This document shows, in pieces, positions 1 through 9,000 of a stretch of 61,806 nucleotides of DNA. Below the pieces are notes generated by a model that did not search any database, was not told the origin of the DNA, and saw only the letters and a program-made list of their open reading frames with translations. The position numbers and the translations under genes are program-made. The stretch comes from Lachnospiraceae bacterium (GTDB lineage Bacteria > Bacillota > Clostridia > Lachnospirales > Lachnospiraceae). The DNA is taken from assembly GCA_017938285.1 (NCBI GenBank), contig JAGBBW010000142.1, positions 1-61,806 of the forward strand, read 5' to 3'. Numbering within the stretch: position 1 is the stretch's first letter; the number at the start of each line of letters is the position of its first letter.

Positions 1-2
1 AG

Positions 3-413
3 GGAAAACTTAACGGAATTGAAAATGCTGTGGTTCTTTTGAGCTATCCTGAAAAAGCATTTGGAAATCCAAAAGCACTAAGGGCTTTTCTCAGCACAGA
101 TGTATCCTTGCCAACCGATGAAATTCTTTCGTATTACGTATGCCGGTGGTCAATTGAAATATTTTTCAGGCAGTGTAAGAATAAACTGGCACTGGATAAT
201 TACCAGATACGTTCTTCGAAAGGTATTCAAAGATACTGGTTGCTGATGTTGCTGGCACACTATATCTGTGTCACGGAAACCGGAAAATTCTGCGCTTTCG
301 TAAACGGATATCATCAGATTAGTGACATCATCCAACTGAAAAAATACCGGTATCTGTTCCAATGCGCAAAAGCAAGCAGCGATTTTGAATCATTCATGAA
401 ATTAGCAGTATAG
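3..413 (+). mobile_element. IS4-family transposase, C-terminal fragment
   Basis: The reading frame is open from the left window edge, so only the C-terminal part of a DDE transposase is visible and the true start lies outside. Around residues 36-50 (counted from the GTG at position 30) it shows Y-x2-R-x3-E-x6-K, the signature around the catalytic glutamate of IS4-family transposases, followed by the usual hydrophobic C-terminal helices. The insertion sequence end must lie shortly after the TAG stop, because a toxin-domain frame becomes recognisable from about 444 in the same frame. The element therefore probably inserted into, or brought, the toxin tip that follows. Whether the full transposase is intact cannot be judged here. 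Confidence 0.85.
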
Positions 414-443
414 TTTTGTGCATTTTTTCAAATTTGCTCATTT

Positions 444-731
444 ATAGCTAAAAAATTAAATCCTTCACTTAAAGCGAATAATCCTAAAGATTGCTTTTAT
501 GGGGAGGGGCAGTATTTATCTGATATAGTACCTGGTACTAAATCACCAGCCCAATTATCGAGTATTTTTATCCACAATCCATTTCAAGGAGCAAAATATG
601 CTTATTATGTAGAGATAGATGTTACAGATTTGGATGTAGTATATGGAAGAGACAATGTATTTGTCATTTTAAATCAAGAATCTTTAGATTTAATGGATAG
701 AATAGTTTCTTATGGAAAGGTGGGTGATTAA
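444..731 (+). pseudogene. Tox-HYD1-like toxin domain, C-terminal remnant
   Basis: An open frame of about 95 codons without its own start or ribosome binding site. It contains NPKDCFYGEGQYLSDI and then PGTKSPAQLSS, which resembles the HYD1 domain (Tox-HYD1, ADP-ribosyltransferase-like) found at the C-terminus of RHS and other polymorphic toxins. The N-terminal delivery part is missing; the transposase fragment lies directly upstream in the same frame. It ends one base before the start of a DUF6881 gene, the normal toxin-immunity spacing. Most likely an orphan toxin tip left by recombination or cut off by the insertion sequence. Domain assignment is from memory of the motif. Confidence 0.7.
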
Positions 732-732
732 A

Positions 733-1020
733 ATGACATATATAAAGGTACAATGGATACATGATTTTCAAGATGAGCCAATTCTTTTATATTCCGAGTT
801 AGATAGTAAGAGGAATGAAATTAGAAAAGTTGAAGTTTACAAAAATGGTAAATTAGGATATGCTTGTGAAAACAAAAGTGTAAATGGAACATTTGTGTCA
901 AAGACAGAAATACCATTATTGGAAGATATTAATGCAGATATACAATTTGAAGCTTGGGAACTTGATAAAGAATACTTTGAGTCAATATGGAATAAGGCTG
1001 TCAGTGAAAATTGTATTTAA
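733..1020 (+). CDS. DUF6881 family protein, probable immunity protein
   Basis: A 95-residue acidic cytoplasmic protein beginning MTYIKVQWIHDF and containing EPILLYSELD and EIRKVEVY, the hallmark of DUF6881, a family commonly found as small immunity-like genes beside polymorphic toxins. The ATG at 733 is chosen because GGAAAGGTGG precedes it and it starts one base after the toxin-tip stop; an upstream in-frame ATG at 712 lies inside the toxin. It would neutralise the HYD1-type toxin at 444-731. As the toxin is a remnant, the gene may now serve as protection against siblings carrying the complete toxin. The family is recognised; the immunity role is inferred from context. Confidence 0.75.
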   Translation: MTYIKVQWIHDFQDEPILLYSELDSKRNEIRKVEVYKNGKLGYACENKSVNGTFVSKTEIPLLEDINADIQFEAWELDKEYFESIWNKAVSENCI

Positions 1021-1081
1021 TTATGTCTGCACTTAAGGGCATCCAAAATCAAAACTGAATATTGAGTGTTTAATGCTGCAG

Positions 1082-1131
1082 AACGCATTGTTTTCATGGC
1101 ACCTTGGTGCTGTGGAGACAATGCGTTTTTT
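1082..1131 (+). terminator. Rho-independent terminator after the DUF6881 gene
   Basis: AACGCATTGT pairs perfectly with ACAATGCGTT over a 26-nt loop that contains a smaller GCACC/GGTGC hairpin. The stem is followed by a run of T. It lies about 60 bases after the immunity gene stop. Confidence 0.75.
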
Positions 1132-1305
1132 GATAAATTATAAATTCTTTTCCAGACTGCTGATATTGGTCTACTTCTTTCGAATATCGGTAAGTGCTCC
1201 AAAACAAGGGGTATCCCATATCTGACCTCCTTCTGCTATACTGACCGTATAAAAAAGTATAGCGAAGGGGAAGTACATTTGAGTAAATAGAAGGATTCGG
1301 AGTAA

Positions 1306-1676
1306 CAGGAAAGTTCCGGGGAAACAGAGAGTGCAACCGGAGGTACACTGGTAATTCTTCTGGAGAAAGAAACGGAAACAGCAACCGGCAGTGCATTAGA
1401 ATTGTTTGCATACGATAATTATAACCGGTTAATTTCCTATGAGAGCGGAGATGTTCACGTTGCGTATACCTACAATACAGAAGATTACCGGACCGGAAAG
1501 CTGCTCTGGGAGGATGGATTTTTTACAGAAACCCACTATATTTACGAAGGTTCCCATGTTATAATACGAGCCAAAGGTAAGTATTTTAACATGGGATAAT
1601 GGAGACGGATGCGGACGGAACCATAACCGCCCACAACATGTACGGAACTCATTTGGCGGCCCGCACCCAGGGATAG
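1306..1676 (+). pseudogene. RHS/YD-repeat protein remnant with frameshift
   Basis: Two adjoining frames encode typical RHS core sequence. The first (1306-1599) has YDNYNRLISY followed by VAYTYN and YRTGK, a YD repeat. The second, shifted near 1600 and ending at the TAG at 1674-1676, has ETDADGTITAHNMYGTHLAA, the usual continuation of the same repeat unit. No start codon or ribosome binding site is present. This is a piece of a large wall- or secretion-associated RHS toxin whose remainder is gone; the frameshift and the stop mark it as dead. It probably travelled with the immunity candidate at 1720. Confidence 0.8.
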
Positions 1677-1719
1677 TACGGTCTTTCACCAGAAAAGAAA
1701 CCAAAAACCAGGAGAAAAA

Positions 1720-2205
1720 ATGAACATAAGTAAAGAATTTATTGATAAAATTTTAAATTGCCCATGGTTACAGAACTGTGGAAAAAAGGATAGTTTAGAA
1801 GTTGGGGCAGCGTATCTGGATAAGACAGCAGATGTCAGAAAATATATTGTTTCTCTTAAATGGGAAAATTTGTGTCTGGACAAACAGGGAGATTTTACGA
1901 CATATCTTTTTAAAAATTATAGGGATGAATTTAATAAGTATTGGAACGAAACAGTCCGGATGATAAAGAAAGAGTATATGCCTGCAATTTCTGACAGAAT
2001 TAACGAGAGGCTGCTTAGGCTTGGACTGCCGGGGGATGTTCTGGATGATATGAAGATGAACATTGTAAGTTTGTTTATGCTGGAATATTATTCAGAGTAC
2101 TATTCCTGTGATTTTTATGAAAGCATATTAAAAATATATATGGCAGGACATCTGCCATGCGGATGGAAAGGGAAGTATCCGGAAGGAAAATTTTTGGTTT
2201 TTTAG
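1720..2205 (+). CDS. hypothetical protein, candidate immunity protein
   Basis: A 161-residue soluble protein with a good ribosome binding site (AGGAG six bases before the ATG). No catalytic motif is visible. The C-terminal stretch, GHLPCGWKGKYPEGKFLVF, resembles the closing segment of small proteins I have seen paired with RHS or CDI toxins. It directly follows an RHS remnant and precedes another toxin/immunity pair, so an immunity function against a lost toxin tip is the best guess. No family name can be given with confidence, and the role rests only on position and size. Confidence 0.5.
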   Translation: MNISKEFIDKILNCPWLQNCGKKDSLEVGAAYLDKTADVRKYIVSLKWENLCLDKQGDFTTYLFKNYRDEFNKYWNETVRMIKKEYMPAISDRINERLLRLGLPGDVLDDMKMNIVSLFMLEYYSEYYSCDFYESILKIYMAGHLPCGWKGKYPEGKFLVF

Positions 2206-2338
2206 TTCAGGCTTAGGTTTTAGAAATCCTTTGCGGTAGAAATTACAATCTGCTGTATATTACGGTCTCGGATAGTTCTGTTTTTGTGGTACTGTAATTT
2301 TATATCATATTCGCAAGGTTTTTGGTAGTGATACTTGA

Positions 2339-3379
2339 GGCAAGGTCGTCAGAAAAGCTTTCTTAACAGAATCCGTGTCAGGATTTGCCACGGATGTTGC
2401 AAAGCAGGTACTTGTCGAGGACAAGTCACTGAAAAAAGTTGATTATGGACAGGCTTTTGAAACTGCTGCGGTTTCCGGTGTGTTCGGTGGTGTCATGGAA
2501 CTGGGTTCTGCTGCTATTTCCAAAGTGGATGACTCAGCCGCAGTACTGGTAAAAAAAGCGAAGATTCCTGAGAAGTTCAAAAAATTTACCCTGCCGGGAA
2601 GCAAGGGCAAATCAGCGGATGCCGACCTGGATATGCCGGCTGCTGGAAAGTCCAAGGGAGCCGACCTGAATATGCCGGCTGCCGGAAAATCCACAGGAGC
2701 AGACCTGGATACGCCAAGTGCCAGCAAATCCACAGGTTCCCTGCCGGATATTCCACAAGGTACAAAGAACAGCCAGATAGACATGGAGGACCTTTCCGGT
2801 CAGGCAGGTCCATCGGTGGAGCTGCCTGAACCAGCAGGGAAGCCGAAGAGTGGAGTACCGGAGCTGCCGACAGGCGGCAAGGTGGATCTGGACTATATAG
2901 TGGTAGATCCTTCAACGATAACACCAACGAATTCGGGTCCGCTTAAGATGAATCTGCAGTTTTTTGCGGAGAGTGGAAGAAACTCCCTTGGAGTAGTAAC
3001 TGGTTCTGGAAATAGTAATGTGTCTCGTATGATGAGAGGAAAGCAAGGGAATATTGGTCTAATTCCTCAAGAAGTAGCAAGTAAGCTCAAGGGAAGAAGT
3101 TTTAATGGTTTTGATGATTTCAGAGGTGAATTCTGGAAAGAAGTGGCAAATTCCTCTTATGCAAAAGAGTTTTCGTTTAGTAATGTAGGTAGAATGCAAA
3201 AAGGACTTGCACCTAGAGTATTGGATACTCAACAATATGATGGAGCATTGAGTTATGTATTACATCATAAAAAACCAATTTATGATGGAGGGGGTGTTTA
3301 TGATTTGGATAATCTCGTGATTGTTACACCTAGAATGCATCAAGAAATATTAGACAAATCCTATCATTTTAATTATTAG
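2339..3379 (+). pseudogene. colicin-E9/pyocin-like HNH DNase toxin, N-terminally truncated
   Basis: The frame is open from 2339; a GTG at 2375 is the first possible start but has no ribosome binding site, so this is probably the C-terminal tip of a larger toxin. Order of parts: an RHS-like hydrophobic pre-toxin stretch (FATDVAKQVLVEDKSL), a low-complexity linker with 13-residue repeats, an LKMNLQFFAE motif, then a DNase domain over about the last 130 residues. The DNase has FDDFRGEFWKEVA, RMQKGLAPR and HHKKPIYDGGGVYDLDN...TPRMHQEI, which follows colicin E7/E9 and pyocin S DNases closely, including the HNH (beta-beta-alpha metal) histidines. The next gene is an Im7/Im9-like immunity protein. 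The nuclease tip itself looks intact. Confidence 0.8.
2621..2737 (+). repeat. three 39-bp tandem repeats in toxin linker
   Basis: Units start at 2621, 2660 and 2699, each beginning GC(C/A)GACCTG. They encode 13-residue repeats of the type ADLDMPAAGKSKG, giving a flexible, acidic/proline spacer between the pre-toxin part and the DNase tip. The third copy is the most diverged. Confidence 0.8.
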
Positions 3380-3394
3380 AGGAGAGTGAAGAAT

Positions 3395-3607
3395 ATGAGT
3401 CAAGAAAAGCTAACTAGAGATGAATTAGTTGAGTTAGTAAGAAAAATTATGAATTGTGAGGGTAGTGAAGCGGAAATTGATGAGATGACATTTTTATTAA
3501 TGAAAAATGTTATAGATCCGCAAGTTACAAACTATATTTATTATGATGAAAAAACTCCAGAAGAGGTGGTCGATTTAGCATTGGCATACAAGCCTATTCA
3601 GTTATAA
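3395..3607 (+). CDS. Im7/Im9-like colicin DNase immunity protein
   Basis: A 70-residue acidic protein starting MSQEKLTRDELVELV. It follows the Im7/Im9 plan: a first helix ending in LV..I.N, an acidic second helix, then DPQVTNYIYYDEKTPEEVV, where the paired tyrosines match the IYY hot spot that contacts the nuclease in Im9 (Im9 has HP where this has DP). The ATG at 3395 has GAGGAGAG upstream; an in-frame GTG at 3386 is less well placed. It starts 15 bases after the DNase toxin stop. It should bind and neutralise the DNase encoded at 2339-3379. Short compared with Im9 (86 residues): the C-terminal tail is missing. Confidence 0.8.
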   Translation: MSQEKLTRDELVELVRKIMNCEGSEAEIDEMTFLLMKNVIDPQVTNYIYYDEKTPEEVVDLALAYKPIQL

Positions 3608-3763
3608 CTCAACTTTTCCATTAACATGACAGGTGTAACCGCTTGAAAAATCAGGAAAATTTTTTAAACAAAATGGTGTATGAAATCAAAATAGCGCCAA
3701 ATCTTTGGCATAATAAGATTACCTCTAATCAATAACATACAAAGAAAGGTGCTAATTTTATGA

Positions 3764-3904
3764 TATACCAAAGGGGGAGGAGTGCCAAAATTATATACGT
3801 GGCCTCATTATCAAGAAGAAGGTATAATGCAGCTTGTTGACAGAATGCTGCATAGACAAACAGGTCATATAGGCGGATTTAGCATATGGGGACCTGGAAA
3901 ATAG
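3764..3904 (+). pseudogene. toxin C-terminal tail remnant
   Basis: A 46-codon frame without start or ribosome binding site, ending in TGHIGGFSIWGPGK just before the AGGAGG of the SUKH gene. The pattern GGVPKLYTWPHYQEEGIMQL looks like the extreme C-terminus of an RHS-type toxin, kept because it carries the recombination junction with the immunity gene. I cannot name the toxin family. The sequence from 3608 to 3763 has no coding remnant I can recognise. Confidence 0.5.
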
Positions 3905-3913
3905 GAGGCTAAT

Positions 3914-4321
3914 ATGAAATGGAATTGCGAAAATAAAGTTGTTACAAGCGATGTTATTAAGATGATTGAAACAGAACTTAAAATTAAGTTTCCCAAAGAT
4001 TTTATTAAAAATATTAAACAATATGATGGAGGATATCCAATACCAAATAAAATCTCTATTGAGGGACAAGAGGAAGTTTTAAATAATTTGGTAAGTTTTC
4101 TGGAAGAGGATACAAGTTTTATTCTTGACATAATTAGTAATACTGAAAATTTTAGAGATTCTAATCTTGTGCCTATAGCAGAAGACCCTTTTGGAAACTT
4201 GTTCTGTTATTCATTTGGAGAAAATACTTGTAAGATTGTATTTTGGCATCACGAAAAAAATGCTGAAATAAAATATGTGTGTAACAATTTTGAGGAGTTG
4301 ATTGCAATGTTACATGAATAA
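3914..4321 (+). CDS. SMI1/KNR4 (SUKH) family immunity protein
   Basis: A 135-residue protein with the SUKH pattern: an N-terminal helix pair (IKMIETELKIKFPKDFIKNIKQYDGGYPI), a central acidic region, then LVPIAEDPFGNLFCYSF, the strand-turn motif D-P-x-G-N-x-x-C/I typical of SMI1/KNR4, and VFWHHEKN near the end. SUKH proteins neutralise many different polymorphic toxins. AGGAGG stands 5 bases before the ATG. The partner toxin survives only as the 46-codon tail upstream, so this is an orphan immunity gene. Base composition is AT-rich like the rest of the toxin strip. Confidence 0.85.
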   Translation: MKWNCENKVVTSDVIKMIETELKIKFPKDFIKNIKQYDGGYPIPNKISIEGQEEVLNNLVSFLEEDTSFILDIISNTENFRDSNLVPIAEDPFGNLFCYSFGENTCKIVFWHHEKNAEIKYVCNNFEELIAMLHE

Positions 4322-4480
4322 AGATTTATTTATGTTTCTATTTAAGGTTGTACACTATGCGAAAATCGATTATGGTCTTTAAATTAATTGAAACAGCTTT
4401 TAGAGTGGGGAGTCTATGAAATTAGTTTAGGGATACTAAGGTGAACTATGATATCTGGGTAATCCCATGGGTGCTGTAGA

Positions 4481-4512
4481 AGATATTTTGGTCAAAATTA
4501 ACCAAAATATCT
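4481..4512. promoter_or_regulatory. 12-bp perfect inverted repeat, operator candidate for the DUF4143 ATPase
   Basis: AGATATTTTGGT (4481-4492) and ACCAAAATATCT (4501-4512) form a perfect palindrome with an 8-base spacer. The right half plus flank, TAACCAAAATATCTT (4499-4513), recurs with one change as TAACCGAAATATCTT at 4573-4587, just before the ribosome binding site of the ATPase gene. A protein-binding operator is more likely than a terminator, since only a short T run follows. Confidence 0.5.
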
Positions 4513-4602
4513 TTTGGAAATCTTGAAAAGATGAGAATTTTGGAGTATGCTATAAGAAATTCAGGGAAAAACTAACCGAAATATCTTATAGGAGCGAGTG
4601 GT

Positions 4603-5862
4603 ATGGAGAAGGAAATTAAGAGAGACTACTATCTGGAACAACTGATAAAACGTAAAAGTAATGGATTAATTAAAATTGTAACAGGAATTAGAAGATGCGG
4701 GAAATCATATTTACTACGCACTTTGTTTAAGAAGTATCTGCTGGAGAGTGGTGTGGATGAAAATCACATTATTGAAATGGCATTTGATTTGTTTGATAAT
4801 ATGGAATATCGTGATCCTAAGGTATTTTATCCATGGGCAAAGGAACAGCTTAAAGATGGAGAACCATACTATTTTCTATTAGATGAGGTGCAGTTGTTAG
4901 ACGAGTTTGTAAGCGTTCTGAATGGTCTGGCTGATAAAAAGAATTGCGATGTTTTCGTAACTGGAAGTAATGCAAAGTTTCTATCAAGAGATATAGCAAC
5001 AGAATTTGGAGGCAGAGGGGACGAGGTTCCTATGTATCCTCTGAGTTTTTCGGAATTCATGACTGTATACGATGGAAACCGGTACGATGGTTGGAACGAG
5101 TATATTACCTATGGCGGCATTCCACTTGTGGTATTGGCTGAAACCGAAGACCAGAAGATGGTACTCCTGGATAATCTGCTTAAGGAAACTTATATTAGTG
5201 ATATTGTAAAACGAAACCGAATCAGAAATATTGGTGAGATGGAAGCCTTGCTGGATGTACTGTCGTCTGCAATCGGAGCTCTGACTAATCCAAATAAACT
5301 TCAAAAAACTTTTAAGAGTGTAAGTAAATCAAAGATTACTGCAACAACGATAACGAAATATATTGAATACTTGGAAGATGCTTTTTTGATTGAGGAAGCG
5401 GGCAGATACGATATTAAGGGGAAATCTTACATCGGCACACCTGTAAAGTATTATTTTATGGATATGGGACTTAGAAATTCACGAATCAATTACAGACAAA
5501 TGGAAGTAACACATTCCATGGAAAATGTAATTTATAATGAACTTAGAATGCGGGGATTTCGTGTGGATGTCGGAAATCTTACCATTGTGGAAAATGGTAA
5601 AGAGGGTAAACCGGTAAAGAAGCAGTTGGAAGTTGATTTTATCTGTAACAAAGGCTCCAAAAAATATTACATTCAGTCAGCATATATGCTCGGCACATCG
5701 GAAAAGGTGGAACAGGAAATCCGGCCATTCCGAAAAATCAATGATTCGTTTAAAAAAATCGTAATTACTTCAGACACTCCGAAACCTTTTTATAGCGAAG
5801 AGGGTATATTAATGATGAATGTGTATGACTTTCTGCTTAATGCAGATTCATTGGAACTATAA
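4603..5862 (+). CDS. AAA ATPase with DUF4143 C-terminal domain
   Basis: A 419-residue ATP-binding protein of the widespread AAA_14/DUF4143 family. Walker A is GIRRCGKS (residues 28-35), Walker B is YYFLLDEVQ (near 90), and VTGSNAKFLS is the following sensor-like strand. The C-terminal half holds DUF4143, with a PD-(D/E)XK-like layout (ENVIYNEL, then QLEVDFICN). Biological function of the family is not settled; links to DNA-related or stress functions have been proposed. The ATG follows TAGGAGCGAG. It is a single gene between an upstream palindrome and its own terminator, so it is likely an autonomous unit. Members are often strain-variable, in keeping with the neighbouring toxin array. Confidence 0.85.
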   Translation: MEKEIKRDYYLEQLIKRKSNGLIKIVTGIRRCGKSYLLRTLFKKYLLESGVDENHIIEMAFDLFDNMEYRDPKVFYPWAKEQLKDGEPYYFLLDEVQLLDEFVSVLNGLADKKNCDVFVTGSNAKFLSRDIATEFGGRGDEVPMYPLSFSEFMTVYDGNRYDGWNEYITYGGIPLVVLAETEDQKMVLLDNLLKETYISDIVKRNRIRNIGEMEALLDVLSSAIGALTNPNKLQKTFKSVSKSKITATTITKYIEYLEDAFLIEEAGRYDIKGKSYIGTPVKYYFMDMGLRNSRINYRQMEVTHSMENVIYNELRMRGFRVDVGNLTIVENGKEGKPVKKQLEVDFICNKGSKKYYIQSAYMLGTSEKVEQEIRPFRKINDSFKKIVITSDTPKPFYSEEGILMMNVYDFLLNADSLEL

Positions 5863-5871
5863 AAAGCGTAG

Positions 5872-5914
5872 CAGCTGTTATGGAGAGTAAGTTCTTTGTA
5901 ATAGCTGTTTTTAT
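5872..5914 (+). terminator. Rho-independent terminator of the ATPase gene
   Basis: CAGCTGTTA pairs with TAATAGCTG (one G-U) around an 18-base loop and is followed by TTTTTA. Confidence 0.75.
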
Positions 5915-5958
5915 ATCAGGAGAGAGCCTCCAGCAACAATATTTTCCCCACCGAGTCT

Positions 5959-5985
5959 TAAGAAATCCCCCATTTCTGACGACAT
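5959..5985 (+). promoter_or_regulatory. weak sigma-28-like promoter candidate before the flagellar gene
   Basis: TAAG, 15 bases, then GACGACAT resembles the flagellar sigma factor consensus TAAA-N15-GCCGATAA only partly. It lies about 90 bases before the DUF6240 gene. A GGAAATC/GATTTCC hairpin lies between it and the gene near 6005-6024. Confidence 0.25.
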
Positions 5986-6072
5986 ACATAATAGTGAACA
6001 AATCGGAAATCAGGAGGATTTCCCGCCTGTCTGGAACGGAGTCAAATAACACAGGCCAAGGAGAGAACGAAA

Positions 6073-9000
6073 ATGAATATGTTAAATGCCCTTTCGGCAT
6101 ACGGAGCACAGCAGAAGGAGTCCACGGCAAAGACGCTGAGTAATCCAACTGCGGACGCCGCCGGTAAAACCAGCGCCTCTTCCGTATCCGAAGCAATTCT
6201 TTATACAGACGAAACTACGCTGGAGCAGAAGCAGACCTCGGAGATTTATTCCAAAAACGGCATGGGTGAGGAAAAGAAAGCCCAGGAGGTAAAGGAAGAA
6301 GGCACCGAGGCGGAAAAGAACCAGGAGCGTCTCGATAATGTTTCCAGCCGTATGACGGCGGAGGATATGGCCCAGCTGCAGAAAGAAGGTTTTCCGGTAG
6401 GGGAAATGACGGTGGAGCAGTTAGAGGCGGCCATGGAGCGTATCAAGCTGCAGAAGGAGCTGGCAGCCAATGCGGTGGAAAACCAGGTACAGCAGATTCA
6501 GGATGACCGTGCGGCGGTTATTGAACAGGCAATTAAAATGCTGTCCGGTAATCCAAAGGCAGAAATGATTGCAGACAAGCTGGTAAAAGCAAATATTCCG
6601 ATAACCCAGGCGAATTTAGAGAAGGTGGCAGTAGCACTGGAAAAGGCGAACGGCGGCATTAAACTGACACCAGCAGAATGTGAATATATGGTGCGGAACA
6701 AGCTGGTTCCGACACTGGAAAACGTGGCGATGGCACGTTCGGCGGCACAGACGTATAACAAAAAAGAGCATACCCTGACGCCGGAGGCATGGGCACAGCT
6801 GGAACCAAAGGTAACCCATATGCTGTTCCAGGCAGGTCTGCGTAACAATAACGATATGATAAATGCGGCACAGACGTTTATTAAGAGAGATATTCCGCTG
6901 ACGGTGGAAAATCTGAAATCCTATAGTCTGTTAGCTGGTATCCGCCTGTCAGAAGAGGATATTCTGACAAAGGCAGTCAATGCCATTTCCGTTGGTCAGG
7001 ACCCGAAAAATGCAAATCTGCTTTCTTCCACAGCGAAGGAAGTACGCCAGATTATGCGTAAGACCGAGGGCGTAACCGGTCAGGCAGTAGATTATGCAGC
7101 AGCCAGAAAGGCAATGGAGCAGCCGGGAGTCAGCGGAGATAAGCTGGATCTTTCTCTTGGCGACCTGGCAGAGGTACAGGAACTCATTGACAGCGACAGC
7201 CCGGATGTAAAGACCTACATGCAGACCTTTGTGGAGTCCAGTGCGGCCCAGGCGGCATCTATCCGTGCGAGACGTCAGTTAGAGGAAATCCGTGCGAAGA
7301 TGACCTATGAGTCTGGTTACCGTCTTGCTAAGGAAGGTATCCGCATTGATACTGTCAGCATGGAAAAATTAATTGACAATTTAAAAACACTGGAAGCCAG
7401 ATTTTTCTCCAGCTTCTTTACCCAGGCAGGTATGGCGGCTACGGCAGAAGGCATGGAAATGTTAAAGGATACGAGCCGGAAACTGGAAGAAATTAAAAAT
7501 ATGCCGGCACCGCTGATTGTGGATACCATGGATACCGGAACAAAGATTACACTGAATGAACTTCACGAAACCGGTATGAACCATCTGGCAATGCGCCGTT
7601 ACAATGAAACGTTTGAAACGGTTATGACGTCTCCGAACAAGCTGTTCGGCGACAATTTACAGAAAGCATTTGGCAATGTGGACAGTCTGCTGCAGAACAT
7701 TGGTCTGCCTGCCAATATGGAAAACCGCCGTGCAGTGCGTATGCTGGGGCACAGTTCTGTGGAAATTACGCAGGAAAATGTGGAAAAAGTAAGAGATTAT
7801 GACAGCAAGCTGCAGGAAGTTTTAAAGGAACTGCATCCGGCAGTTACCGTGCGTATGATTCGTGACGGTCTGAATCCGTTGGAGCAGCCGATTGAAGATT
7901 TGTCTGCAAAGATTGCCCAGATTAAAGAAGAAGAAGGTATTACGACGGAGGATAACTATAGTATCTTCCTGATTAACTTAGAGAAAAAGAAGGAAATTAC
8001 GCCGGAAGAGCGTCAGGCATATATCGGAGTTTACCGTGCGCTGCACCAGGTGGGAGGTTCGGAAGAAGAAGCCATCGGAAACGTATACCGCCAGGGACAG
8101 GAACTGACGTTACAGAATCTGCTGACAGCAGTACGAAGCGGCAGAGCCCAGGGGATTGATGCTTATGTGAATGAAACCTTCCGTACGGCAGCCGGAGCCT
8201 CCTCGGAAAAGGCACTGGTGGAAGACCAGATTAATGCGGGCATGCTGGGCATAAAATTCGGAAAAGGCGCCCAGGCTCTAAACAATCTGGCGGAAAAAGT
8301 CGATAATACTATCAGCGAATGTTCCCAGAACACGGAAGAAGTGGCACAGGAACAGCTGACAACAGTGCGTACCCTTGCAACCGAAGGGCAGAATGCGACC
8401 AGATTCCTGGAGGATTTCAATATTCTGACTACCATGGAAAATCTGGAGGCAGCGAAAAATCTGCTGGCGGATGATATGACGATTTTTAAGGAATGGAAGC
8501 GTTTTAAGTTTATGGAAAATGGCGAAGAGCCGGTGCTTCCTGACTTTGTAGAATGCATGGAGGATAAAGAAACCATGCAGGCGGCTTACCAGAAGTTTAT
8601 GAAGGAAACCGGAGATTTAAAAGCAAAGATGACGCAGGATCCTTCCATGACCAGACAGGATACCAAGTCCATCAAGAAGATGAATGTCGGTATTCGTTTC
8701 ATGAACCGTCTCAGTAAGAGAGAGTATTACCAGATTCCGGTAGACACGGGAACAGACATTGTAAATATGAATGTAACAATTCTGGAAACAGGAGAAGATA
8801 AGGCGAAAGCAAAGGTAACAGCGGAAATTCCAACGATGAACCTCGGAAAAATTTCCTGTGAAGCCAGCATTCAGGATAACAAATTAAAGTGCTTTATCAG
8901 CAGTGACAACAGAGAGGGTACCCAGGCACTGAAAGACCGCCAGATGAACCTGTTTGCTTCCCTGGCCCAGGGCAGAATCCAGATTGGTTCCATCTACTAT

